The notes beneath the pieces were generated by a model that was given only the letters and a program-made list of their open reading frames with translations, did not search any database and was not told where the DNA came from. From positions 24,813,337-24,877,336 of the forward strand of contig CM067065.1 of NCBI GenBank assembly GCA_033980235.1: a DNA stretch of 64,000 nucleotides, read 5' to 3'. This DNA is from Diadema setosum. Lineage: Eukaryota > Echinodermata > Echinoidea > Diadematoida > Diadematidae. This document shows positions 1 through 13,888 of the stretch, one piece after another; the stretch's first letter is position 1; each line of letters starts with the position of its first letter. The translations under genes and the position numbers were made by a program.

Positions 1-100
1 CAAGATTGGCTAGGTTGACCTATTTCACCTATTTTCAGCTCTCACTCAAAATCAGTGCGTGCGATTTTTTGTTCGTTTTGTGATGCACGGTCACATATAG

Positions 101-2404
101 CAAATGGAAACAGTATGTGCGTATCCTTCTATGGTTCCTGCTAAAATTATTTGTTGGTAGAGAAAAGAAAAGAACAGGAAAGTCTCGCACCATAAAATAT
201 TTTAAAATCCCCCTCTACACCACAACGCCTCGGATCTCTTGAAGAAAAACATTGCTTTGTTTCACACGAGACGAAATCAAAAAGGCTATATTTTGACAAT
301 CATCCTCTCATTTGAAGTCAAGCACAATTTTTTTTTTCAAAGCATTTCAAGAGGCATCCTGGTGATTTAAAGTCTGTTAAACTTGTCAATATAATGTGAA
401 AATCAAATTGAAGGCCACCTGCAATATGGCCTGACAATTTCCGACATCAAACCAACTTCGATATATATACATTACATATCTACTCCTGATGTTATGGAAA
501 ATAGTAAACAACAACATTTTAAGATTGATACATTTGGTTTATAGATATCCAAAAGTGTTCCTTTATTCATTTATTAAAGAGGAATGACGTTAAGTTATGT
601 TTGAAAACATTTCAAGAGATGAAGTTTGATTTGTTAAGGGCAGATTATTTTACTGTTAGCAGTCTTGTAAATATTCCTGTAACTTTAGCAAAAACTTTTC
701 GAGTACGTGGAGGGTGATAAGTATAAATCACTCTGTCGAGTAAGTTATCTATGAATTAAATGGTTTCTGTTGAAAATGTTTTGTGTTGAAAAGTTCCGGG
801 TTATTTTTTCGCAGGCAAGATGTGTATGTGAAAATAACAATGTTAAAAGCATGTGATGGCAAATGTAAACAGTATGTGCGAATCCTTCTATGTTTCCTGC
901 TAAACTTATTTGTTGGTAGAGAAAAGAAAAGAACAGGGAAGTCTCGCTTCGTAAAAAAATGTTAAGATCCCCCTCTACACCACAACGGCTACGGATGTCT
1001 CAAGGTGGAGGTGGTTTGAAATGTCTTGTATAGAGCACCAACCCTAACGGCAGATTAATTTGCACGCTTTCTTTTGAAGAAAAACATTGCTTTGTTTCAC
1101 ACGAGACGAAATCAAAAAGCCTACTGATAATCACCCTCTCATGTGAAACCAAGCACAAGTTTTTTATTTTGTTTTTTTTTAATGCATTTCAAGAGATATC
1201 CTGGTGAGTTACAATCTGTTTACATGTCAATATAATGTGAAAAACAAATTGAAGGTCACCTGCAATATAACCTGACAATATCCGACATCACACCAACTTC
1301 GATATTGTATACATTACATATTTATTGGTGATGTTGAGGAAAAAAGTAAACAACAACATTTTAAGATTGATACATTTGGTTCATAGATATCCAAAAGTGT
1401 ACTAGTATTCATTTAAGAGGAATGACCTTGAAGTTACGTTTGAAGACATTTCAAGAATTGAAGTCTGATTTGTTAAGGGCAGATTAAACTACTGCTTGCA
1501 GTCTTGTAAACATTCTTGAAACTTTAGCGAAAACTTTTCGAGTACGTGGACGGTGATGAGTATAAATCACTTTGTCGAATAAGCTATTTATAAATCAAAT
1601 GGTTTCTGTTGAAAATGTTTTGTGTTGAACAGTTTTGGGTAACTCTTTCGTACACATAATGTGTACGCAAAAATAACAATGTTAAAAGCATGTAATATAT
1701 GTGACCCTGCACCACAAAACGAACAAAAAGTCGCCAGACAAACATTTTTAGTTAAGGACCGATTCTTAAAGAACAGCCTATAAGCTTTAAAATGATATAT
1801 AACTCAATCCAAGTGGATTCTCTTAACCTATCTTAATATTGGAAAGAAAGTACACACCCTGGATAAGTGGGAACTGAGAAAAGAGGCTCTGAAGAACAGG
1901 GTCTATTCAAGCGTTTAATCTTAACCAAGCCACCCTAGCTGTGCGATAAATGGAACAAATGACAGGATGATAACCACAAGAACAACAACAATGAAGGGAC
2001 TAATAGATTAAGCTAATTGTGCATGTTTTTTTAAACACATTCTGTTGATGATCACTGCCAACTTTCAAAGCAGTAGCTTTATCCTTCCTAAAGATATTGG
2101 AGTTTAAAGTGATGAGCATGAACAGGGTTTTTAAGAAATGAAAAGAGGACACTTTGAAAAACACCTTATCACACTCTTCCACTAAAAAGTGTTCCAAAAA
2201 AACAAAAACAAACTGCTAATTACCCAATTTCCTTTTCGTTTTGTGATCCAAAACTTTGGTATGATGTAGAAGAAGACTAGCTCTTTTAGAAAATATGAGA
2301 AAGTCAAGATTGGCTAGGTTGACCTATTTCACCTATTTTCAGCTCTCACACAAAATCAGTGCCTGCGACTTTTTGTTCGTTTTGTGATGCACGGTCACAT
2401 ATAG
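101..2404. repeat. Array unit 1 (A+B+C)
   Basis: Representative unit. Monomer A runs ~101-857 and monomer B ~858-1697. Both open with the block AAATG..AACAGTATGTGCG and carry the same order of landmarks: GTTGGTAGAGAAAAG, TTCACACGAGACGAAATC, GGCATCCTGGTGA, AAACTTTTCGAGTACGTGG and AAAATAACAATGTTAAAAGC. Element C fills 1698-2401. Unit 1 A is distinguished by the reading AAATGGAAACAGTATGTGCGTATCC. Confidence 0.9.
1698..2401. mobile_element. C-family inverted-repeat element in array unit 1
   Basis: The element begins TATGTGACCCTGCACCAC and ends GATGCACGGTCACATA; the ends are inverted copies over ~38 bp, the inner part being AAAACGAACAAAAAGTCGC versus its complement. TA flanks it on both sides (1696-1697 and 2402-2403). 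Removing it and one TA gives CATGTAATAGCAAATG, which matches CATGTGATGGCAAATG at the A/B junction of the same unit, so the insertion site can be read directly. No transposase is encoded. Length, TA duplication and lack of coding fit a non-autonomous DNA transposon (MITE), perhaps of a TA-targeting superfamily. Confidence 0.88.
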
Positions 2405-3996
2405 CAAATGTCAACAGTATGGGCGAATCCTTCTATGGTTCCTGCTAAACTTATTTGTTGGTAGAGAAAAGAAAAGAACAGGGAAGTCTCGCACCATCAA
2501 ATATTTGAAAATCCCCCTCTACACCACAACGCCTCGGATCTCTTGAAAAAAACATTGCTTTGTTTCACACGAGACGAAATCAAAAAGGCTATATTTTGAC
2601 AATCATCCTCTCATTTGAAGTCAAGCACAATTTTTTTTTCAAAGCATTTCAAGAGGCATCCTGGTGATTTAAAGTAAGTTAGACTTGTCAATATAATGTG
2701 AAAATCAAATTGAAGGCCACCTGCAATATAGCCTGACAATTTCCGACATCACACCAACTTCGATATATATACATTACATATCTACTCCTGATGTTATGGA
2801 AAATAGTAAACAACAACATTTTAAGATTGATACATTTGGTCTATAGATATCCAAAAGTGTTCCTTTATTCATTTATTAAAGGGGAATGACGTTAAGTTAT
2901 GTTTGAAGACATTTCAAGAGATGAAGTTTGATTTGTTAAGGGCAGATTATTCTACTGTTAGCAGTCTTGTAAATATTCTTGCAACTTTAGCGAAAACTTT
3001 TCGAGTACGTGGAGGGTGATAAGTATAAATTCACTCTGTCGAGTAAGTTATCTATGAATTAAATGGTTTCTGTTGAAAATGTTTTGTGTTGAAAAGTTCC
3101 GGGTTATTTTTTCGCAGGCAAAATGTGTAGGTGAAAATAACAATGTTAAAAGCATGTGATGGCAAATGTAAACAGTATGTGCGAATCCTTCTATGTTTCC
3201 TGCTAAACTTATTTGTTGGTAGAGAAAAGAAAAGAACAGGGAAGTCTCGCTACATAAAAGATGTTAAGATCCCCCTCTACACCACAACGGCTACGGATGT
3301 CTCAAGGTGGAGGTGGTTTGAAGTGTCTTGTATAGAGCACCAACCCTAAGGGCAGATTAATTTGCACGCTTTCTTTTGAAGAAAAACATTGCTTTGTTTC
3401 ACACGAGACGAAATCAAAAAGCCTACTGATAATCACCCTCTCATGTGAAACCAAGCACAAGTTTTTTTTTTTTTTTTTAAATGCATTTCAAGAGGCATCC
3501 TGGTGGGTTACAATCTGTTTACATGTCAAGATAATGTGAAAAACAAATTGAAGGTCACCTGCAATATAACCTGACAATATCCGACATCACACCAACTTCG
3601 ATATTGCATACATTACATATTTACTGGTGATGTTGAGGAAAATAGTAAACAACAACATTTTAAGATTGATACATTTGGTTCATAGATATCCAAAAGTGTA
3701 CTAGTATTCATTTAAGAGGAATGACTTTGAAGTTACGTTTGAAGACATTTCAAGAATTGAAGTCTGATTTGTTAAGGGCAGATTAATCTACTGCTTGCAG
3801 TCTTGTAAACATTCTTGAAACTTTAGCGAAAACTTCTCGAGTACGTTGGCGGTGATGAGTATAAATCACTTTGTCGAATAAGCTATTTATAAATCAAATG
3901 GTTTCTGTTGAAAATGTTTTGTGTTGAACAGATTTTGGTAACTCTTTCGTAGACATAATGTGTACGTGAAAATAACAATGTTAAAAGCATGTAATA

Positions 3997-4700
3997 TATG
4001 TGACCCTGCACCACAAAACGAACAAAAACTCGCCAGACAAACATTTTTAGTTAAGGTCCGATTCTGAAAGAACAGACTCTAAGCTTTAAAATGATATATA
4101 ACTCAATCCAAGTGGACTCTCTTAACCTATCTTAATATTGGAAAGAAAGTACACACCCTGGATAAGTGGGAACTGAGAAAAGAGGCTCTGAAGAACAGGG
4201 TCTATTCAAGCGTTTAATCTTAACCAAGCCACCCTAGCTGTGCGATAAATGGAACAAATGACAGGATGATAACCACAAGAACAACAACAATGAAGGGACT
4301 AATAGATTAAGCTAATTGTGCATGTTTTTTTAAACACATTCTGTTGATGATCACTGCCAACTTTTAAAGCAGTAGCTTTATCCTTCCTAAAGATATTGGA
4401 GTTTAAAGTGATGAGCATGAACAGGGTTTTTAAGAAATGAAAAGAGGACACTTTGAAAAACACCTTATCACACTCTTCCACTAAAAAGTGTTCCGAAAAA
4501 ACAAAAACAAACTGCTAATTACCCAATTTTCTTTTCGTTTTGTGATCCAAAACTTTGGTATGATGTTGAAGAAGACTAGCTCTTTTAGAAAATATGAGAA
4601 AGTCAAGATTGGCCAGGTTGACCTATTTTACCTATTTTCAGCTCTCACACAAAATCAGTGCCTGCGACTTTTTGTTCGTTTTGTGATGCACGGTCACATA
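3997..4700. mobile_element. C-family element in array unit 2
   Basis: Same ends and length as the unit 1 copy, at the same place in the unit, so it was copied with the unit and did not insert independently. Confidence 0.85.
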
Positions 4701-6287
4701 TAGCAAATGTCAACAGTATGTGCGAATCCTTTATGGTTCCTGCTAAACTTATTTGTTGGTAGAGAAAAGAAAAGAACAGGGAAGTCTCGCACCATCAAAG
4801 ATTTGAAAATCCCCCTCTACACCACAACGCCTCGGATCTCTTGAAAAAAACGTTGCTTTGTTTCACACGAGACGAAATCAAAAAGGCTATATTTTGACAA
4901 TCATCCTCTCATTTGAAGTCAAGCACATTTTTTTTTCAAAGCATTTCAAGAGGCATCCTGGTGATTTAAAGTCTGTTAAACTTGTCAATATAATGTGAAA
5001 ATCAAATTGAAGGCCACCTACAATATAGCCTGACAATTTCCGACATCACACCAACTTCGATATATATACATTACATATCTACTCCTGATGTTATGGAAAA
5101 TAGTAAACAACAACATTTTAAGATTGATACATTTGGTCTATAGATATCCAAAAGTGTTCCTTTATTCATTTATTAAAGGGGAATGACGTTAAGTTATGTT
5201 TGAAGACATTTCAAGAGATGGAGTTTGATTTGTTAAGGGCAGATTATTCTACTTTTAGCAGTCTTGTAAATATTCCTGTAACTTTAGCGAAAACTTTTCG
5301 AGTACGTGGAGGGTGATAAGTATAAATTCACTCTGTCGAGTAAGTTATCTATGAATTAAATGGTTTCTGTTGAAAATGTTTTGTGTTGAAAAGTTCCGGG
5401 TTATTTTTTCGCAGGCAAAATGTGTATGTGAAAATAACAATGTTAAAAGCATGTGATGGCAAATGTAAACAGTATGTGCGAATCCTTCTATGTTTCCTGC
5501 TAAACTTATTTGTTGGTAGAGAAAAGAAAAGAACAGGGAAGTCTCGCTTCATAAAAGATGTTAAGATCCCCCTCTACACCACAACGGCTACGGATGTCTC
5601 AAGGTGGAGGTGGTTTGAACTGTCTTGTATAGAGCACCAACCCTAAGGGCAGATTAATTTGCACGCTTTCTTTTGAAGAAAAACATTGCTTTGTTTCACA
5701 CGAGACGAAATCAAAAAGCCTACTGATAATCACCCTCTCATGTGAAACCAAGCACAAGTTTTTTTTTTTTAATGCATTTCAAGAGGCATCCTGGTGGGTT
5801 ACAATCTGTTTACATGTCAATATAATGTGAAAAACAAATTGAAGGTCACCTGCAATATAACCTGACAATATCCGACATCACACCAACTTCGATATTGCAT
5901 ACATTACATATTTACTGGTGATGTTGAGGAAAATAGTAAACAACAACATTTTAAGATTGATACATTTGGTTCATAGATATCCCAAAGTGTACTAGTATTC
6001 ATTTAAGAGGAATGACTTTGAAGTTACGTTTGAAGACATTTCAAGAATTGAAATCTGATTTGTTAAGGGCAGATTAATCTACTGCTTGCAGTCTTGTAAA
6101 CATTCTTGAAACTTTAGCGAAAACTTTTCGAGTACGTTGGCGGTGATGAGTATAAATCACTTTGTCGAATAAGCTATTTATAAATCAAATGGTTTCTGTT
6201 GAAAATGTTTTGTGTTGAACAGATTTGGGTAACTCTTTCGTAGACATAATGTGTACGCGAAAATAACAATGTTAAAAGCATGTAATA

Positions 6288-6991
6288 TATGTGACCCTGC
6301 ACCACAAAACGAACAAAAACTCGACAGACAAACATTTTTAGTTAAGATCCGATTCTGAAAGAACAGACTCTAAGCTTTAAAATGATATATAACTCAATCC
6401 AAGTGGATTCTCTTAACCTATCTTAATATTGGAAAGAAAGTACACACCCTGGATAAGTGGGAACTGAGAAAAGAGGCTCTGAAGAACAGGGTCTATTCAA
6501 GCGTTTAATCTTAACCAAGCCACCCTAGCTGTGCGATAAATGGAACAAATGACAGGATGATAACCACAAGAACAACAACAATGAAGGGACTAATAGGTTA
6601 AGCTAATTGTGCATGTTTTTTTAAACACATTCTGTTGATGATCACTGCCAACTTTCAAAGCAGTAGCTTTATCCTTCCTAAAGATATTGGAGTTTAAAGT
6701 GATGAGCATGAACAGGGTTTTTAAGAAATGAAAAGAGGACACTTTGAAAAACACCTAATCACACTCTTCCACTAAAAAGTGTTCCGAAAAAACAAAAACA
6801 AACTGCTAATTACCCAATTTTATTTTCGTTTTGTGATCCAAAACTTTGGTATGATGTAGAAGAAGACTAGCTCTTTTAGAAAATATGAGAAAGTCAAGAT
6901 TGGCTAGGTTGACCTATTTCACCTATTTTCAGCTTTCACACAAAATCAGTGCCTGCGACTTTTTGTTCGTTTTGTGATGCACGGTCACATA
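6288..6991. mobile_element. C-family element in array unit 3
   Basis: Amplified with the array unit. Ends TATGTGACC and GGTCACATA with flanking TA. Confidence 0.85.
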
Positions 6992-8586
6992 TAGCAAATG
7001 TCAACAGTATGTGCGAATCCTTCTATGGTTCCTGCTAAATTTATTTGTTGGTAGAGAAAAGAAAAGAACAGGGAAGTCTCGCACCATCAAAGATTTGAAA
7101 ATCCCCCTCTACACCACAACGCCTCGGATCTCTTGAAAAAACATTGCTTTGTTTCACGCGAGACGAAATCAAAAAGGCTATATTTTGACAATCATCCTCT
7201 CATTTGAAGTCAAGCACATTTTTTTTTTCAAAGCACTTCAAGAGGCATCCTGGTGATTTAAAGTCTGTTAAACTTGTCAATATAATGTGAAAATCAAATT
7301 GAAGGCCACCTGCAATATAGCCTGACAATTTCCGACATCACACCAACTTCGATATATATACATTACATATCTACTCCTGATGTTATGGAAAATAGTAAAC
7401 AACAACATTTTAAGATTGATACATTTGGTCTATAGATATCCAAAAGTGTTCTTTTATTCATTTATTAAAGGGGAATGACGTTAAGTTATGTTTGAAGACA
7501 TTTCAAGAGATGAAGTTTGATTTGTTAAGGGCAGATTATTCTACTGTTAGCAGTCTTGTAAATATTCCTGTAACTTTAGCGAAAACTTTTCGAGTACGTG
7601 GAGGGTGATAAGTATGAATTCACTCTGTCGAGTAAGTTATCTATGAATTAAATGGGTTGTGTTGAAAATGTTTTGCGTTGAAAAGTTCCGGGTTATTTTT
7701 TCGCAGGCAAAATGTGTATGTGAAAAAAACAATGTTAAAAGCATGTGATGGCAAATGTAAACAGTATGTGCGAATCCTTCTATGTTTCCTGCTAAACTTA
7801 TTTGTTGGTAGAGAAAAGAAAAGAACAGGGAAGTCTCGCTTCATAAGAGATGTTAAGATCCCCTTCTGCACCACAACGGCTACGGATGTCTCAAGGTGGA
7901 GGTGGTTTGAAGTGTCTTGTATAGAGCACCAACCCTAAGGGCAGATTAATTTGCACGCTTTCTTTTGAAGAAAAACATTGCTTTGTTTCACACGAGACGA
8001 AATCAAAAAGGCTACTGATATTCACCCTCTCATGTAAAACAAAGCACAAGTTGTTTTTTTTTTCAATGCATTTCAAGAGGCATCCTGGTGAGTTACAATC
8101 TGTTTACATGTCAATATAATGTAAAAAACAAATTGAAGGCCACCTCCAATATAGCCTGACAATATCCGACATCACACCAACTTCGATATTGTATATATAT
8201 ACATTACATATTTACTCGTGATGTTGAGGAAAATAATAAACAACAACATTTTAAGATTGATACATTTGGTTCATAGATATCCAAAAGTGTACTAGTATTC
8301 ATTTAAGAGCAATTACTTTAAGTTACGTTTGAAGACATTTCAAGAATTGAAGTCTGATTTGTTAAGGGCAAATTAATCTACTGCTTGCAGTCTTGTAAAC
8401 ATTCTTGTAACTTTAGCGAAAACTTTTCGAGTACGTGGACGGTGATGAGTATAAATCACTTTGTCCAATAAGCTATTTATAAATCAAATGGTTTTTGTTG
8501 AAAATGTATTGTGTTGAACAGTTTTGGGTAATTCTTTCGTAGACATAATGTGTACGCGAAAATAACAATGTTAAAAGCATGTAATA

Positions 8587-9291
8587 TATGTGACCCTGCA
8601 TCACAAAACGAACAAAAAGTCGCCAGACAAACATTTTTAGTTAAGGTCCGATTCTGAAAGAACAGACTCTAAGCTTTAAAATGATATATAACTCAATCCA
8701 AGTGGACTCTCTTAACCTATCTTAATATTGGAAAGAAAGTACACACCCTGGATAAGTGGGAACTGAGAAAAGAGGCTCTGAAGAACAGGGTCTATTCAAG
8801 CGTTTAATCTTAACCAAGCCACCGTAGCTGTGCGATAAATGGAACAAATGACAGGATGATAACCACAAGAACAACAACAATGAAGGGACTAATAGATTAA
8901 GCTAATTGTGCATGTTTTTTTTAAACACATTCTGTTGATGATCACTGCCAACTTTCAAAGCAGTAGCTTTTTCCTTCCTAAAGATATTGGAGGTTAAAGT
9001 GATGAGCATGAACAGGGTTTTTAAGAAATGAAAAGAGGACTCTTTGAAAAACACCTAATCACACTCTTCCACTAAAAAGTGTTCCGAAAAAACAAAAACA
9101 AACTGCTAATTATCCAATTTCCTTTTCGTTTTGTGATCCAAAACTTTGGTATGATGTAGAAGAAGACTAGCTCTTTTAGAAAATATGAAAAAGTCAAGAT
9201 TGGCTAGGTTGACCTATTTCACCTATTTTCAGCTCTCACTCAAAATCAGTGCCTGCGACTTTTTGTTCGTTTTGTGATGCACGGTCACATA
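8587..9291. mobile_element. C-family element in array unit 4
   Basis: Amplified with the array unit. The left end reads CCTGCATCAC rather than CCTGCACCAC, a difference private to this unit. Confidence 0.85.
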
Positions 9292-10890
9292 TAGCAAATG
9301 TAAACAGTATGTGCGAATCCTTCTATGGTTCCTGCTAAACTTATTTGTTGGTAGAGAAAAGAAAAGAACAGGGAAGTCTCGCACCATCAGAGATTTTAAA
9401 ATCCCCCTCTACACCATAACGCCTCGGATATCTTGAAGAAAAACATTGCTTTGTTTCTCAGGAGACGAAATCAAAAAGGCTATATTTTGACAATCATCCC
9501 CTCATTTGAAGTCAAGCACATGTTTTTTTTCTTCAAAGCATTTCAAGAGGCATCCTGGTGATTTAAAGTCTGTTAAACTTGTCAATATAATGTGAAAATC
9601 AAATTGAAGGCCACCTGCAATATAGCCTGACAATTTCCGACATCACACCAACTTCGATATATATACATTACATATCTACTCCTGATGTTATGGAAAATAG
9701 TAAACAACAGCATTTTAAGATTGATACATTTGGTTTATAGATATATAAAAATTTCCTTTATTCATTTATTAAAGGGGAATGACGTTAAGTTATGTTTGAA
9801 GACATTTCAAGAGATGAAGTTTGATTTGTTAAGGGCAACTTATTCTACTGTTAGCAGTCTTGTAAATATTCCTGTAACTTTAGCGAAAACTTTTCGAGTA
9901 CGTGGAGGGTGATAAGTATAAATCACTCTGTCGAGTAAGTTATCTATGAATTAAATGGTTCCTGTTGAAAATGTTTTGTGTTGAAAAGTTCCGGGTAATT
10001 TTTTCGCAGGCAAAATGTGTATGTGAAAATAACAATGTTAAAAGCATGTGATGGCAAATGTAAACAGTATGTGCGAATCATTCTATGTTTCCTGCTAAAC
10101 TTATTTGTTGGTAGAGAAAAGAAAAGAACAGGGAAGTCTCGCTTCATAAAAGATGTTAAGATCCCCCTCTTCACCACAACGGCTACGGATGTCTCAAGGT
10201 GGAGGTGGTTTTAAATGTCTTGTATAGAGTACCAAATCTAAGGGCAGATTAATTTGCATGCTTTCTTTTGAAGAAAAACATTGCTTTGTTTCACACGAGA
10301 CGAAATCAAAAGCCTACTGATAATCACCCTCTCATGTGAAACCAAGGACAAGTTTTTTGTTTTGTTTTGTTTTTTTTCAATACATTTCAAGAGGAATCCT
10401 GGTGAGTTACAATCTGTTTACATGTCAATATAATGTAAAAACAAATTGAAGGCCACCTGCAATATAGCCTGACAATATCCGACATCACACCAACTTCGTT
10501 ATTATATACATTACATATTTACTCGTGATGTTGAGGAAAATAGTAAACAACAACATTTTAAGATTGATACATTTGGTTCATAGATATCCAAAAGTGTACT
10601 AGTATTCATATAAAAGGAATGACTTTAAATTACGTTTGAAGACATTTCAAGAATTGAAGTCTGATTTGTTAAGTGCAGATTATTCTACTGTTTGCAGTCT
10701 TGTAAACATTCTTGTAACTTTAGCGAAAACTTTTTCGAGTACGTGGACGGCGATGAGTATAAATCACTTTGTCGAGTAAGCTATAAATCATATGGTTTCT
10801 GTTGAAAGTGTATTGTGTTGAAAAGTTTTGGGTAATTCTTTCGCAGGCATAATATGTATGCGAAAATAACAGTGTTAAAAGCATGTAATA

Positions 10891-11594
10891 TATGTGACCC
10901 TGCACCACAAAACGAATAAAAAGTCGCCAGACAAACATTTTTAGTTAAGGTCCGATTCTGAAAGAAAAGACTCTAAGCTTTAAAATGATATATAACTCAA
11001 TCCAAGTGGACTCTCTTAAGCTATCTAAATACTGGAAAGAAAGAACACACCCTGGATAAGTGGGAACTGAGAAAAGAGGCTCTGAAGAACAGGGTCTATT
11101 CAAGCGTTTAATCTTAACCAAGCCACCCTAGCTGTGCGATAAATGGAACAAATGACAGGATGATAACCACAAGAACAACAACAATGAAGGGACTAATAGA
11201 TTAAGCTAATTGCGCATGCTTTTTAAACACATTCTGTTGATGATCAATGCCAACTTTCAAAGTAGCAGCTTTATCTTTTCTAAAGATATTGGAGTTTAAA
11301 GTGATGAGCATGAACAGGGTTTTTAAGAAATGAAAAGAGGACTCTTTGAAAAACGCCTAATCACACTATTCCACTAAAAAGTGTTCCGAAAAAAAAAACA
11401 ACAAACTGCTAATTACCCAATTTCCTTTTCGTTTTATGATCCAAAACTTTAGTATGATGTAGAAGAAGATTCGCTCTTTTAGAAAATATGAAAAAGTCAA
11501 GATTGGCTAGGTTGACCAATTTCACCTTTTTTCAGCTCTCACACAAAATCAGTGCGGGCGACTTTTTGTTCGTTTTGTGATGCACGGTCACATA
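10891..11594. mobile_element. C-family element in array unit 5
   Basis: Carries GAATAAAAAGTCGCC near the left end and CTAAATACTGGAAAG internally. Both variants are shared with the copy in unit 7 and absent from units 1-4. Confidence 0.85.
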
Positions 11595-13187
11595 TAGCAA
11601 ATGTAAACAGTATGTGCGAATCCTTCTATGGTTCCTGCTAAACTTATTTGTTGGTAGAGAAAAGAAAAGAACAGGGAAGTCTCGCACCATCAAAGATTTG
11701 AAAATCCCCCTCTACACCACAACGCCTCGGATCTCTTGAAAAAAAAACATTGCTTTGTTTCACACGAGACGAAATCAAAAAGGCTATATTATTTTGACAA
11801 TCATCCTCTCATTTGAAGTCAAGCACATTTTTTTTTTCAAAGCATTTCAAGAGGCATCCTGGTGATTTAAAGTCTGTTAAACTTGTCAATATAATGTGAA
11901 AATCAAATTGAAGGCCACCTGCAATATAGCCTGACAATTTCCGACATCACACCAACTTCGATATATATATATTACATATCTACTCCTGATGTTATGGAAA
12001 ATAGTAAACAACAACATTTTAAGATTGATACATTTTTTTTTTATAGATATCCAAAAGTGTTCCTTTATTCATTTAATAAAGGGGAATGACGTTAAGTTAT
12101 GTTTGAAAACATTTCAAGAGATGAAGTTTGATTTGTTAAGGGCAGATTATTCTACTGTTAGCAGTCATGTAAATATTCCTGTAACTTTAGCGAAAACTTT
12201 TCGTGTACGTGGAGGGTGATAAGTATAAATCACTCTGTCGAGTAAGTTATCTATGAATTAAATGGTTTCTGTTGAAAATGTTTTGTGTTGAAAAGTTCCG
12301 GGTTATTTTTTCGCCGGCAAAATGTGTATGTGAAAATAACAATGTTAAAAGCCTGTGATGGCAAATGTAAACAGTATGTGCGAATCCTTCTATGTTTCCT
12401 GCTAAACTTATTTGTTGGTAGAGAAAAGAAAAGAACAGGGAAGTCTCGCTTCATAAAAGATGTTAAGATCCCCCTCTACACCACAACGGCTACTGATGTC
12501 TCAAGGTGGAGGTGGTTTGAAATGTCTTGCATAGAGCACCAACCTCAAGGGCAGATTAATTTGCACGCTTTCTTTTGAAGAAAAACATTGCTTTGTTTCA
12601 CACGAGACGAAATCAAAAAGCCTACTGATAATCACCCTCTCATGTGAAACCAAGCACAATTTTTTTTTTCAATGCATTTCAAGAGGCATCCTGGTGAGTT
12701 ACAATCTGTTTACATGTCAATATAATGTAAAAAAACAAATTGAAGGCCACCTGCAATATAGCCTGACAATATCCGACATCACACCAACTTCGATATTATA
12801 TACATTACGTATTTACTCGTGATGTTCAGGAAAATAGTAAACAACAACATTTCAAGATTGATACATTTGGTTCATAGATATCCAAAAGTGTACTAGTATT
12901 CATTTAAGAGGAATGATTTTAAGTTACGTTTGAAGACATTTCAAGAATTGAAGTTTGATTTGTTAAGGGCAGATTAATCTACTGTTTGCAGTCTTGTAAA
13001 CATTCTTGAAACTTTAGCGAAAACTTTTCGAGTACGTGGACGGTGATGACTATAAATCACTTTGTCGAATAAGCTATTTATAAATCAAATGGTTTCTGTT
13101 GAAAATGTTTTGTGTTGAACAGTTTTGGGTAATTCTTTCGCAGACATAATGTGTACGCGAAAATAACAATGTTAAAAGCATGTAATA

Positions 13188-13888
13188 TATGTGACCCTGT
13201 ACCACAAAAAGAACAAAAAGTCGCCAGACAAATATTTTTAGTTAAGGTCCGATTCTGAAAGAACAGACTCTAAGCTTTAAAATGATATATAACTCAATCC
13301 AAGTGGACTCTCTTAAGCTATCTAAATATTGGAAAGAAAGTACACACCCTGGATAAGTGGGAACTGAGAAAAGAGGCTCTGAAGAACAGGGTCTATTCAA
13401 GCGTTTAATCTTAACCAAGCCACAGTAGCTGTGCGATAAATGGAACAAATTACAGGATGATAACCATAAGATCAACAACAATGAAGGGACTAATAGATTA
13501 AGTTAATTGTGCATGCTTTTTAAACACATTCTGTTGATGATCAATGCCAACTTTCAAAGTAGTAGCTTTATCCTTTCTAATGATATTGGAGTTTAAAGTG
13601 ATGAGCATGAACAGGGTTTTTAAGAAATGAACAGAGGACTCTTTGAAAAACACCTAATCACACTATTCCACTAAAAAGTGTTCCGAAAAAACAAACAAAC
13701 TGCTAATTACCCAATTTCCTTTTCGTTTTGTGATCCAAAACTTTGGTATGATGTAGAAGAAGACTAGCTCTTTTAGAAAATATGAAAAAGTCAAGATTGG
13801 CTAGGTTGACCTGTTTCACCTATTTTCAGCTCTCACACAAAATCAGTGCGGGCGACTTTTTGTTCGTTTTGTGATGCACGGTCACATA
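13188..13888. mobile_element. C-family element in array unit 6
   Basis: The left end reads CCCTGTACCACAAAAAG, and GAAATGAACAGAGGAC lies inside. Both variants are shared only with unit 8. Confidence 0.85.
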